Positions 43,423 to 51,962 of a stretch of 64,000 nt of DNA are shown here, piece after piece. The notes beneath the pieces were generated by a model. The model was not told the DNA's origin, searched no databases, and saw only the letters and a list, made by a program, of their open reading frames with translations. The stretch lies in the NCBI RefSeq assembly GCF_039544205.1, contig NZ_BAABLF010000013.1:1-64000 (forward strand), given 5' to 3'. The first letter of the stretch is position 1. Every line of letters starts with the position of its first letter. Source of the stretch: Ferrimonas gelatinilytica (GTDB taxonomy: Bacteria; Pseudomonadota; Gammaproteobacteria; Enterobacterales; Shewanellaceae). The translations under genes and the position numbers were made by a program.

Positions 43423-45150
43423 ATGACGAAGAAGAGTGCCGACGACCTGCGCAGTCGCCGCTGGTTCGGTTCCGGGCCCAAGTCTACGGAACACACGGCC
43501 CACGCGCTGCAGGCGGGTTACAGCCGGGAAGAGTTCGAGGGCCGTCCGATGATCGGCATCATCAACACCTGGAGCGACATGAACCCCTGCCATGCCCACC
43601 TCCGGGAGCGGGCGGAGTCGGTCAAGCGTGGCGTCTGGCAGGCGGGGGGCTTCCCGGTGGAGCTGCCGGCGATGTCCCTGGGGGAGGGCTACGTCAAACC
43701 CTCCTCCATGCTCTACCGCAACTTCCTGGCAATGGAAACCGAAGAGCTGCTGCGCTGCCACCCCATCGATGGGGTGATCCTGCTCGGCGGCTGCGACAAG
43801 ACCACCCCGGCCCTGCTGATGGGGGCGATCAGCATGGATCTGCCCACCATCTACTGTCCCGCCGGGTTCACCATGGGGGCGACCTTCCGCGGCGAGCGTT
43901 TCGGCAGCGGCACCGGCGCCTTTCGTTGGGCGCCGGAGCTGGTGGCGGGCAACCTCTCTCTGGATGAGTGGCAGACCCTGGAGCAGAAGATCTGGAGCTC
44001 TCCGGGTACCTGCAACGTGATGGGCACCGCCTCCACCATGACGGCGCTGGCGGAGGCGATGGGGATGTCACTGCCCGGCGCCTCCTCGGTTCCGGCGATG
44101 GACTCCCGGGGCCACCAGTTGGCCGCCGCGGCTGGCCGCCGGGTGGTGCAGATGGTGTGGGACGATGTGAAGCCCAGCGATATCCTCACCGACCAGGCGA
44201 TCATCAATGCGGCCCGGATCAGCGTGGCCCTGGGCGGCTCCACCAATGCCGCCATCCACCTCATCGCCCTGGCTCGCCGCGCCGGGAGTGCCTTCAGCCT
44301 GGAGGATTTCGATGCCATCGGCCGACAGATCCCGGTGCTGGCCAATGTTCAGCCCTCCGGCACCTACATCATGCATGAGTTCTCCGATGCTGGCGGTCTG
44401 CCGGCGCTGATGACCCAGCTTTCGGATCACCTGCACCTGGACTGCATGACCGTGGCTGGTACCACCCTGGGTGAGAATATCCAGGGCGCCAGGGTCGTCG
44501 ACAAGGACGTCATCCGCTCCCTGGATAACCCGGTGGCCACCGAGGCACTGGCGGTACTCAAGGGCAACCTGGCCCCCAACGGCTGCGTGATAAAGCCCAG
44601 TGCAGCCAGTGCGCACCTAATGCAGCATCGTGGCCGGGTGGTGATCTTCGAAGATGCCGATGACCTGGCTGCCCGTATCCACTCGCCGGATCTCGAAGTG
44701 GATGAAAACAGCGTTTTGGTGCTGCGCAACGTCGGCCCCCAGGGGGGGCCCGGGATGGCGGAGAACGGTATGATCCCGATCCCCAAGGTGCTGGCGGAGA
44801 AAGGCGTGCGGGATATGGTGCGGATCAGCGACGCCCGCATGAGCGGCACCAGCTTCGGCACCTGTGTGCTGCACGTCAGTCCGGAGTCCTGGATCGGCGG
44901 CCCCCTGGCCCTGGTGCGGGAGGGGGACGAGATCGAACTGGATGTGCCCAACCGCACCATCCACCTGTGTGTCAGCGACGGGGAGCTGGAGGCCCGCAAG
45001 GCGGATTGGACGCCACGGGCGCCCCACTACCAGCGCGGCTGGGGACTGCTGTTCTCCCAGAACGTGAATCAGGCCCACGAGGGGTGCGACTTCGACATTC
45101 TCTCCAGCCGGGCACCAACGCCGGAGCCGAAGATCCACGGCAAGATCTGA
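43423..45150 (+). CDS. IlvD/Edd family sugar-acid dehydratase
   Basis: A 575-residue Fe-S dehydratase. The three cluster cysteines are visible in DMNPCHAHL, GGCDKTTPA and PGTCNVMGTAST. MRISDARMSGTSFGT-type C-terminal residues (RISDARMSGTSFGT) are intact. Length and the N-terminal RRWFGSGPKS pattern fit the L-arabinonate/D-xylonate/sugar-acid dehydratase subgroup rather than IlvD (dihydroxy-acid) or Edd (about 600). It converts a sugar acid to its 2-keto-3-deoxy form; the exact sugar acid is not determined. ATG 43423 is used. No transporter or aldolase is adjacent, and no GntR-type operator was seen upstream. Confidence 0.85.
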   Translation: MTKKSADDLRSRRWFGSGPKSTEHTAHALQAGYSREEFEGRPMIGIINTWSDMNPCHAHLRERAESVKRGVWQAGGFPVELPAMSLGEGYVKPSSMLYRNFLAMETEELLRCHPIDGVILLGGCDKTTPALLMGAISMDLPTIYCPAGFTMGATFRGERFGSGTGAFRWAPELVAGNLSLDEWQTLEQKIWSSPGTCNVMGTASTMTALAEAMGMSLPGASSVPAMDSRGHQLAAAAGRRVVQMVWDDVKPSDILTDQAIINAARISVALGGSTNAAIHLIALARRAGSAFSLEDFDAIGRQIPVLANVQPSGTYIMHEFSDAGGLPALMTQLSDHLHLDCMTVAGTTLGENIQGARVVDKDVIRSLDNPVATEALAVLKGNLAPNGCVIKPSAASAHLMQHRGRVVIFEDADDLAARIHSPDLEVDENSVLVLRNVGPQGGPGMAENGMIPIPKVLAEKGVRDMVRISDARMSGTSFGTCVLHVSPESWIGGPLALVREGDEIELDVPNRTIHLCVSDGELEARKADWTPRAPHYQRGWGLLFSQNVNQAHEGCDFDILSSRAPTPEPKIHGKI

Positions 45151-45170
45151 TCCCGTGGACAGGTTGAAAC

Positions 45171-45207
45171 AAAAAAGAGGAGGGCGCCGATGGGCGCCCT
45201 CTTTTTT
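45171..45207 (+). terminator. Intrinsic terminator of the dehydratase gene
   Basis: A GC-rich hairpin (AGGGCGCC with GGCGCCCT, extended by AAAAAAGAG with CTCTTTTTT) ends in a T-run. The A/T flanks on both sides make it potentially bidirectional. Confidence 0.88.
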
Positions 45208-45422
45208 ATCCCTCGGGCGATAGCAGCCGCGCGATCTCAGCTCTTCTCCTGTTCGCCATGGTCGCCTATTCGCAGACACCCAGCCGGTAGATCTGAAGGT
45301 GACTCGCCTGAGTGGACTGAACTTTGATGCGCGCACTGCTACAGTGGCCCAATGCTGAGCCCCGAGGGCACACGGCGATGGACTTCACAGTGAATAAACG
45401 AAATCGTAAAAGGAACCGATTT

Positions 45423-46100
45423 ATGAAGGTATTGATCGTTTTAACCTCACATGACCAACTGGGTGACACCGGCGAGAAAACGGGCTTCTGGTTGGAGGAG
45501 TTTGCCAGTCCCTATTACCGTCTGGTTGACGCCGGCGTGTCCGTGACCCTGGCGTCCCCCCAGGGCGGCCAGCCACCGCTGGATCCGAAAAGCAGTGCGC
45601 CGGATTTCCAAACCGATGACACCCGTCGCTTTGAAAACGACAGCGCTGCGCAGGAGAGGCTGGCGAACACGGAGAAGTTGGCAGAGATGAACGTGGCGGA
45701 CTTTGATGCCGTCTTCTATCCCGGTGGTCATGGTCCCTTGTGGGACCTGCACGGCAATGAGGACTCCATCCGCCTGATCGAGGGGTTCATCGGTGCGGGC
45801 AAACCGGTGGCGGCGGTGTGCCATGCGCCCGCAGTGCTGCTGAAGGCCAAGGATGAGAACGGTGCCCCCCTGGTGAAAGGCAAGCGAGTGACAGGATTCA
45901 GTAACTCGGAAGAGGCCGCCGTCGCCCTGACCGACGTCGTCCCCTACCTGCTGGAAGATGAGCTGAAACAGTCCGGCGGCGCCTACGAGAAGGGCGAGGA
46001 CTGGCACCCGTTGGTGGTTGTGGATGGCTTGCTCATCACCGGGCAAAATCCCGCTTCATCCGCCGCCGTGGCCGACGCCCTGCTCAAAGCGATCAAGTAA
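45423..46100 (+). CDS. DJ-1/PfpI superfamily protein (Hsp31-like)
   Basis: A 225-residue type 1 glutamine amidotransferase-like protein of the YDR533C/Hsp31 subgroup. The nucleophile elbow is AAVCHAPAVLL with the active cysteine; FYPGGHGPLWDL and LITGQNPASS complete the pattern. Relatives are glyoxalase III, chaperone or protein deglycase enzymes; which one cannot be told. Start ATG 45423 has AAAGGA seven bases upstream. It stands alone after the dehydratase terminator. Confidence 0.85.
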   Translation: MKVLIVLTSHDQLGDTGEKTGFWLEEFASPYYRLVDAGVSVTLASPQGGQPPLDPKSSAPDFQTDDTRRFENDSAAQERLANTEKLAEMNVADFDAVFYPGGHGPLWDLHGNEDSIRLIEGFIGAGKPVAAVCHAPAVLLKAKDENGAPLVKGKRVTGFSNSEEAAVALTDVVPYLLEDELKQSGGAYEKGEDWHPLVVVDGLLITGQNPASSAAVADALLKAIK

Positions 46101-46198
46101 AACAGGCCGGATCCTAAGGGTCGGGATCGACCACTGAGGTTGACCCGGCCTTAGGGCTCCAGAGTCCGTGGGGGGCAGCACTTCGCTTGGCTTTCTAG

Positions 46199-46726
46199 CC
46201 TTCAGAGCCCGGAAAAGCCCGTGAATTGGAGGTTAAAGCGGGACTGGATGCCGAGTTCGTCTGCTCAGACCTTTACAGTTTCGAGCGGGCACAGCCCATG
46301 CCCTACGAGATGGTGTTCACCTCTTACGGTGCCATCTGCTGGCTGCCTGACTTGAGCCGCTGGGCCGAGGTGATCGCGCCCAATCTCGCTGTTGGCGGCC
46401 TGGAGTTTCACCCCATCTACGATCTCTCGGCCGGGTACGCCTATTTTACTCGGCAGGTGCCCGATGTGGAGGAGGAGGCCAGTTACACATAAAATGGCGT
46501 GGATGCGGTGGCGCCGCTGGCCACCTGGGCGCATCCGATGTCGAGTGTCATCAACGCCCTGATTAGTGCCGGGATCCAGGTTGAGCGTGTCAACGAGTAT
46601 CCCTTCAGTCCCTACAACTGTTTCGATGGCATGGTGAAGCAGGCGCCGGGGCGTTTTACCCTGAGCCACAAGGGCAACGAGGTGGCGCTGGTCTACAGCA
46701 TCAGTGGGCGCAAAGTGGCCGGTTAG
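46199..46726 (+). pseudogene. Broken class I SAM-dependent methyltransferase
   Basis: One reading frame runs from 46199 to 46726 with methyltransferase C-terminal features: KARELEVKAGLDAEFVCSD, VFTSYGAICWLPDLSRWAEVI, GGLEFHP, then INALISAGIQVERVNEYPFSPYNCFDGMV (quoted in pieces). It is interrupted by an in-frame TAA at 46490-46492 where the family has an acidic or polar residue. The frame begins after another stop at 46196-46198, so the N-terminal half with the SAM-binding glycine motif is absent. It looks like a decayed gene. It could only be expressed as two fragments, neither of which would bind SAM. Confidence 0.78.
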
Positions 46727-46786
46727 TCTTTGCGAAGCGCGGGCGACGCGAAATGAGCCCGCCCGGGGGACGATATGAACCGCCCG

Positions 46787-47476
46787 TTATATTGCGTACT
46801 CCACCGCCTTCGCGGCGTGTATGGCCGTGGTATCCAACAACCTGACGTCAGTATCGGCCTGACTCACCAGGATGCCGATCTCCGTACAGCCGAGGATAAC
46901 GGCTTCGGCGCCTTGGGCTGCCAAGGCATCAATGATGCGCAGATACTCTGCCTTTGACGAGGCCTCTGTTTTGCCCAGGCAGAGTTCTTGATAGATCACC
47001 TTGTGGACGGTGGCCCTGTCGGCTTCATCGGGCACCACGACTCGAAGCCCGTGCTGGTGAGTCAGCCGCCCTTTATAGAAATCTTGCTCCATGGTGAAGG
47101 CGGTGCCGAGCAGGCCGACGGTCTTAATCCCCTCATCCACCAGGACCTCTGCCGTGGCATCGGCGATATGAAGCAGTGGGATCCCAATGGCGGCTTCAAT
47201 GGCGGGCGCCACCTTGTGCATGGTATTGGTGCAGATGAGCAGGAAATCGGCGCCGGCGGCCTCAACCTTCATTGCCGCTTCCGCTAACCTCTCTGCGGCT
47301 TGTTCCCAGTCGTCGTCCTGTTGCAGCCGTTCGATAGGGTCAAAGTCGATGCTGTAGATGGCGATCTGCGCCGAGTGCAACCCGCCTAGGGCCTTCCTGA
47401 CACCTTCATTGATTGCCCTGTAGTAGCCAAGGGTGCTTTCCCAACTCATGCCACCCAGGAGGCCGATGGTTTTCAT
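46787..47476 (-). CDS. Aspartate/glutamate racemase family protein
   Basis: A 229-residue cofactor-independent racemase. The two catalytic cysteines are present in ICTNTMHK and LGCTEIGIL, and the N-terminal TIGLLGGMSWESTLGYY is the aspartate racemase (YgeA/RacD) hallmark. It interconverts L- and D-amino acids, most likely aspartate or a broad set. Start ATG 47476. No cotranscribed gene is evident; the convergent neighbour is the methyltransferase pseudogene. In an amidohydrolase-rich neighbourhood a racemase could recycle D-amino acids, but distance and strand give no direct link. Confidence 0.88.
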   Translation of the reverse strand: MKTIGLLGGMSWESTLGYYRAINEGVRKALGGLHSAQIAIYSIDFDPIERLQQDDDWEQAAERLAEAAMKVEAAGADFLLICTNTMHKVAPAIEAAIGIPLLHIADATAEVLVDEGIKTVGLLGTAFTMEQDFYKGRLTHQHGLRVVVPDEADRATVHKVIYQELCLGKTEASSKAEYLRIIDALAAQGAEAVILGCTEIGILVSQADTDVRLLDTTAIHAAKAVEYAI

Positions 47477-47623
47477 TGTTGCGGTCCCGAATTGTTAGAA
47501 GAGAGGTCCACGACTGATAGCAGATTTAATAGGTGAGTACTGTCACCGAGCCCAGCAATCAAAAGCCAGGCAGGGCGACAGTTTGGATGCAGTGTTGGAA
47601 CTCCTGATTGTTTAAGGTTCAGG

Positions 47624-50179
47624 CTATGAGCTCCTCTGAAGGCCGCGTCGATTTCGTAGTCTAAGGCTGAGTAACCCAAGGGCAGAGAGCCATAACCAGT
47701 CAAGGGAGCCACCGCTGTCTTCTTCTATTACCTCAATAACAAATTTTGTAGAGGAGGTTAAACCGGCAGGATCGGTTGCCGTTGCGATTACGGTGTATAT
47801 GCCTAACTTGCTTGGTTGCCCCGTGATATAGCCAGCATCATGTATCATTCCTGGTGGCAAGCCTGTGACTGAGAACGTCATTCTGTCCCCATCAGGATCA
47901 GAAAAAACATGCTGAAGATAACCGCCGTAAGCTTCTCCAATATGCATCACCTGTCTGGCAACAGGTGATGCAATTGGTGCTTCGTTTACATTAGTAAGCT
48001 GTACATCAATAGGAAGGTGGATCTGCCAGTTACCTTCAGTGAGCCTAAAGGACGAACGGCCTCCATCACTCGACATTACATCAGACTTTGATGGTTTAAA
48101 AGCATCAGGTTTTTCCCAGTCCATAACCAAAGGATCTGAGTTATTATTAATGTAAAATTCCAGTTTGGCATTGCCATAATTTACTAGGTACTTTTCAGGT
48201 TCGAAGGAAAACGCATCAAACTGTGTGGCAGTCATTTTCTCAGGTAATGTTTTGATTCTCACTTTAGGAAGTGGGCTTTCAATAGCCCTCATCACACGAT
48301 TGCCAAATGTTATGGCAACATCGTCAAAATAAATTTTGTTACAGCAGGAGATTGAATGCCATAGTGTGTATTTGTCGGTATAATCCAAATTAAACATGCG
48401 ACTTGGCATGGCAATAAGCTTATCCTCCCCCACCCAGTGCGGTGTCTTTGTTATTGATTCTTTTGTATCATTAACCTTTATTTCACCACTATCAACATTC
48501 AAGATGTAATGTTTAAGGCTCCGCTCTTCCCAGACAATGAAGCCATTATTATTTGGGGCAGTTATAGCATCAAGCGAGGAGCCCGCATTTGGTATTTCCC
48601 AAGTATGGGCAATTTCAAATTCTTCTCCCGACCAACTCCAGTACTCGACCATACCACTATATTTAAATAAAATTCCACCTTCATCACTGGCAATGACTTT
48701 AGCCCCATAAGGAATTGCTAAAGTGATGCAAGAGTCTATGACAAGATCGTTAATGCCACAATAAATTATTTTTCCATCAACGTTGATAACAGTGAGTGTG
48801 CCACCTGAAATAACATGCAATCCTTGAAAGTGTGAAAAATCTCCAATATCGATATGATTTTGATCAATCACTTGACTTCCATCAGATGACACCAAATGAA
48901 TATAAATATCCATATTGGAAGAATAACCTGAACCTGCCGATGGAAATTTCGTTGATGCAACAAGGTAGCCATCAGGATGTGGCTTTACTTCCTTAAGTTT
49001 TGTTGGGTTACCTTGCCATTCTGGAAGGATGGTAGCTTTCAAATTGACATCTGCGGGTTCCAAAACTTCAATTATTTGAGCACCGTAGTCCGATTTTGTA
49101 ATCGCATGTCTTCCATCAAGATATTCGGCTTCAAAAAGGTCTGGGGTCCCAATCTTGCGTGAATTAACCCATTTAGCCTCAGAGCAGTCTAAAGATAGTT
49201 TTAGATTATCAAACCAAAATTCAGATCCATCATTAGGATTCGCAATAAGTGCTGAATAACTTAATCCCCTGTTTTCAATTCCTGTATGTTCAGTCAAGTC
49301 AAAAAAACACTTTTGCTGTAACTTTGAGTTCGTTCCGTCGCGACTAAAAAGGCTGACTTGCTGGCCATTGAGGCTTAATGCTGCGAGATATTCACCTGAC
49401 AAGTCATAGGCGACATTTCGATAATAGCAGTCAGCGCAGTTTACTAATCTAACGGCTTCAGCATTGGGTCCACCTTTGATGGAAATAGACCATATCTCTC
49501 CGGCATGGGCAACTGTCAATTCATCATAAGCCGCGCTGTATGCCTTAAAGCTAGAACCTATCGGCAGGGTGATTTCAATGGCATTATTATAATAGCCATT
49601 TGAGTCGGCAACATAGTGAAGAATTTTACCTCCAGCAGGGACAATGATATCATTGTCATCGCTAAACCATAGTTTTGTGTAAACCTTTAATTCATCTGGG
49701 AAAGTATGAACCTGTATCCAACTATCCTGTAAAAAATCATAAATTGTTACTTGACCTTCGGAGGCTTTAACGGCGATCCGATCTCCTTTTGAGTTGCTCC
49801 AGACATTATCCAAAGAGGTATGGTTGGGTAAGGAGTAAGTAACAAGATTCTTTATGTCAGGATAACCATCTTGGTCATAAGGGATCCTGACTAATTTTTC
49901 ATAGCTACCTGATGAAGGTTCGTATAACGCAAGAATTCCATCATCCAGAACAGCAACATGCTTTATGATGCGAGCATTGCTTGGAACCTCTGTGACATGA
50001 ATAACTTTCCAACCACTCTCTGTCAATTCTAATACCGGAACCAGTCCAGGTTCATATTGAAAGTATATATTATTGAATTTCGGGCTCGGCATCGAATTAA
50101 TTACCGGCTTAAAGTTATACAATGGACTGGCATTTGCAATCCCTGCCAATACAAACAGCATCCATGCTAGATTTCTCAT
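47624..50179 (-). CDS. Large secreted protein with cadherin-like domain and GlyGly-CTERM tail
   Basis: An 851-residue protein with a signal peptide (MRNLAWMLFVLAGIANAS). A long region (about 30-690) has repeated WD/propeller-like beta strands without a recognisable enzyme motif. A cadherin/He_PIG-type Ig domain follows (NEAPIASPVARQV, FSDPDGDRMTFSVTGLPPGM, YTVIATATDPAGL). The tail GGSLDWLWLSALGLLSL plus Arg-rich end is a GlyGly-CTERM signal, which is cut by rhombosortase and marks type II secreted, surface-attached proteins. The gene is visibly richer in A and T than its neighbours, with many ATA, TTA and AAT codons, suggesting recent acquisition. Start ATG 50179 has AGGAGAG upstream. Function not known. 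Confidence 0.8.
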   Translation of the reverse strand: MRNLAWMLFVLAGIANASPLYNFKPVINSMPSPKFNNIYFQYEPGLVPVLELTESGWKVIHVTEVPSNARIIKHVAVLDDGILALYEPSSGSYEKLVRIPYDQDGYPDIKNLVTYSLPNHTSLDNVWSNSKGDRIAVKASEGQVTIYDFLQDSWIQVHTFPDELKVYTKLWFSDDNDIIVPAGGKILHYVADSNGYYNNAIEITLPIGSSFKAYSAAYDELTVAHAGEIWSISIKGGPNAEAVRLVNCADCYYRNVAYDLSGEYLAALSLNGQQVSLFSRDGTNSKLQQKCFFDLTEHTGIENRGLSYSALIANPNDGSEFWFDNLKLSLDCSEAKWVNSRKIGTPDLFEAEYLDGRHAITKSDYGAQIIEVLEPADVNLKATILPEWQGNPTKLKEVKPHPDGYLVASTKFPSAGSGYSSNMDIYIHLVSSDGSQVIDQNHIDIGDFSHFQGLHVISGGTLTVINVDGKIIYCGINDLVIDSCITLAIPYGAKVIASDEGGILFKYSGMVEYWSWSGEEFEIAHTWEIPNAGSSLDAITAPNNNGFIVWEERSLKHYILNVDSGEIKVNDTKESITKTPHWVGEDKLIAMPSRMFNLDYTDKYTLWHSISCCNKIYFDDVAITFGNRVMRAIESPLPKVRIKTLPEKMTATQFDAFSFEPEKYLVNYGNAKLEFYINNNSDPLVMDWEKPDAFKPSKSDVMSSDGGRSSFRLTEGNWQIHLPIDVQLTNVNEAPIASPVARQVMHIGEAYGGYLQHVFSDPDGDRMTFSVTGLPPGMIHDAGYITGQPSKLGIYTVIATATDPAGLTSSTKFVIEVIEEDSGGSLDWLWLSALGLLSLRLRNRRGLQRSS

Positions 50180-50678
50180 ATGCTCTCCTGAGTTGATAGA
50201 TTTCAATCTTAGACATTACCATGTTGTAGACAGTCGGCGAATACCCTTTGTGTTTAGAGGAGTCTATGGCCGCCTTGTGGGCCGCCTTGTGTCTAGCCCA
50301 TGGTAGCAGCCTATTCTTATTCAGATCACCTATCTCGTAGTTCAAATGCTCTGTTTGAAGGACCTCAAACAGAGATGACACTAACCTCAGGCTGATGAAG
50401 TTTTGTTAAAACCAAGAACTAAAGAAGAGCTCAGATCGGAACTCGTCGTTCCATGTGCTTTTCGCATCTTGCTGGGTAGGCTTGCTTTTCGAGGGGCAAA
50501 CAACAGTATTCCCATTACCCAGAAAATTGAGCTGTCAAGGTTCTGTAGCGTCAGTTGGGTTAAAGCGGTTTGATTCGCAGTGGATTGCTATGTCCCGGGC
50601 TGCTGGGTTTTCGGAACCAGGAATCAGTAAAGAACAGTCTCTCTATCGGCGATGGAGGGGAAGGGAAAAGGGGGAAGG
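50180..50678. other. Intergenic region between the secreted-protein gene and ssrS
   Basis: About 500 bases, AT-rich in the left part. A tandem 11-bp duplication (GCCGCCTTGTG twice, 50264-50289) and no supportable gene were seen. The left part should hold the promoter of the 851-residue protein. Confidence 0.45.
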
Positions 50679-50679
50679 T

Positions 50680-50860
50680 TGCTCTCCGAAGGTGCCGCTG
50701 CGGACTGAAGCCCTTGAACCGTAAGTTCAAGGCGGGAACCCAATCCATGCTTTCGGCTTCTCGGACAGGCCGAGCGTGCACAGCCGCACAGTTTAGGCCC
50801 CCTGGGGTTTTAAGCATCGGCCAGGGACATACACCGCTGGCGAACACTCCAGAGAGCGAA
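50680..50860 (-). ncRNA. ssrS: 6S RNA
   Basis: The minus strand reads like E. coli 6S RNA in order. A 10-base closing stem is formed by CTCTCTGGAG (50856-50847) with CTTCGGAGAG (50691-50682). After it come TGTTCGCCAGCGG, GTCCCTGGCCGAT, CTCGGCCTGTCCGAGAAGCC, the CCTTGAACTTACGGTTCAAGGG hairpin (quoted in part as TTGAAC...GTTCAAGG), and CAGTCCGCAGCGGCACCTT. The length of about 181 bases is right. 6S RNA binds sigma-70 RNA polymerase and reduces transcription in stationary phase. It follows zapA directly, as in other gammaproteobacteria. The ends are estimated to within about five bases. Confidence 0.92.
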
Positions 50861-50891
50861 ACAGAGTGTAGAAAAAAGCGTTCGCTTTGTC

Positions 50892-51248
50892 CTAACCCTG
50901 TGACCCAGTGTAGGGAGCCTCAGATACCGGTTCAACTGATTTCGGCCCCGAATCCAGCCGTTCGGCCAAAGCCTGTTCAATGGTGGTTTGCAACAGATTG
51001 ATTCTCTGCTGCATTTGCTCCTGTTCCCGACGCTGCCCCTGTTCCACCTGAAGTAATTCATGGGTGAGGTTGAGGGCGGCCATCACCGCGAGCTGCTCCA
51101 GGTTGCCCAGTCCGGTTCGCCGCTTCAGCTGCTCCATGCGCCGGTTCAGGTCCGCGGCCACCAGCTGCAACTGGTGATTCTGGTCGGGTGGGCAGGCCAC
51201 GGTAAAGCTTTTTCCCAGCACATGAATGTCGATAGTGTCTTTGCTCAT
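50892..51248 (-). CDS. zapA: Cell division protein ZapA
   Basis: ZapA cross-links FtsZ filaments at the division ring. The 118 residues show the globular N-terminal part (DTIDIHVLGKSFTVACPPDQ, then LVAADLNRRMEQLKRRTG) and the C-terminal coiled-coil (EQGQRREQEQMQQRINLL). It is slightly longer than E. coli ZapA (109) because of a Ser/Pro-rich tail. Start ATG 51248. It diverges from ygfB and precedes ssrS, the standard gammaproteobacterial order. Confidence 0.94.
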   Translation of the reverse strand: MSKDTIDIHVLGKSFTVACPPDQNHQLQLVAADLNRRMEQLKRRTGLGNLEQLAVMAALNLTHELLQVEQGQRREQEQMQQRINLLQTTIEQALAERLDSGPKSVEPVSEAPYTGSQG

Positions 51249-51361
51249 CTTGGCACCGTGTGAAGTCTGTTTAACGCCCGGGAGGGCAGGGGTCGCTTTC
51301 TGGAGCGTACCGCGGCGCCATGATAGCATGGCTGCGACTCTTAACCTCGGAACTTCTTGCC

Positions 51362-51931
51362 ATGAAAAGCAACACGCCCTTACTGCTCAACAAGCTACAA
51401 ACTGCTCTGGACAAAGAGGAAATCGCCGTCCTGCCGGCAGAGGTCCATGGTGTCCTGACCGGCCTGGTCTGTGGTGGCGTGTCGATGGAGAACAATGCCT
51501 GGCTCAAGCCCTTCCTGGAGCTCACCAACGATGGTCAGCCGATGTCGGAGTCGCTGACCGCCACTGTCCGCGAAGTCTATAAAGACGTCATCAACTCCCT
51601 GGTCGATCCTGAGCTGACCTTCATGCCGCTGCTGGCGGATGAGGATGATCCGCTGGCGGATCGCCTGGAGGCGTTCATCAACTGGACCCAGAGCTTCCTC
51701 ACCGGTCTGGCCTATATCCAGCCGGCGCTGGACAAGGCCTCGGCGGATGTGCAGGAGTTGATCCAGGATTTGACCGAGTTCACCCTGGTTGAATTGGAGG
51801 TGGAGGAGAGCGAGGAGCATGAGGAGGGTTTCGACGCCCTGATCCAGCATGCCCGCATCGCCGCCTGGGAGTGTTTGCGCGAGTTCCGGGGTCTGCAGGA
51901 CGAAGACAGCGCACCTAAGACGCTGCACTAA
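51362..51931 (+). CDS. ygfB: UPF0149 family protein YgfB
   Basis: A 189-residue acidic helical protein of the UPF0149/YecA-like fold. The patterns AEVHGVLTGLVCGGV, LTFMPLLADEDDPLADRLEAFINWTQSFLTGL (quoted in pieces) and GFDALIQHARIAAW are typical. E. coli YgfB is similar in length and stands in the same place, divergent from zapA and ahead of pepP-ubiH-ubiI. Function is unresolved in E. coli; in Pseudomonas YgfB influences antibiotic-resistance gene expression. Start ATG 51362. Confidence 0.92.
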   Translation: MKSNTPLLLNKLQTALDKEEIAVLPAEVHGVLTGLVCGGVSMENNAWLKPFLELTNDGQPMSESLTATVREVYKDVINSLVDPELTFMPLLADEDDPLADRLEAFINWTQSFLTGLAYIQPALDKASADVQELIQDLTEFTLVELEVEESEEHEEGFDALIQHARIAAWECLREFRGLQDEDSAPKTLH

Positions 51932-51962
51932 GAACGAGAACAGAAAAACAAGGAGTAGCATC

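Noticed and set aside
50560..50847. Short frames on both strands over the 6S RNA gene
   Set aside because: The sequence there is explained by the 6S RNA structure; the translations show no protein family pattern.
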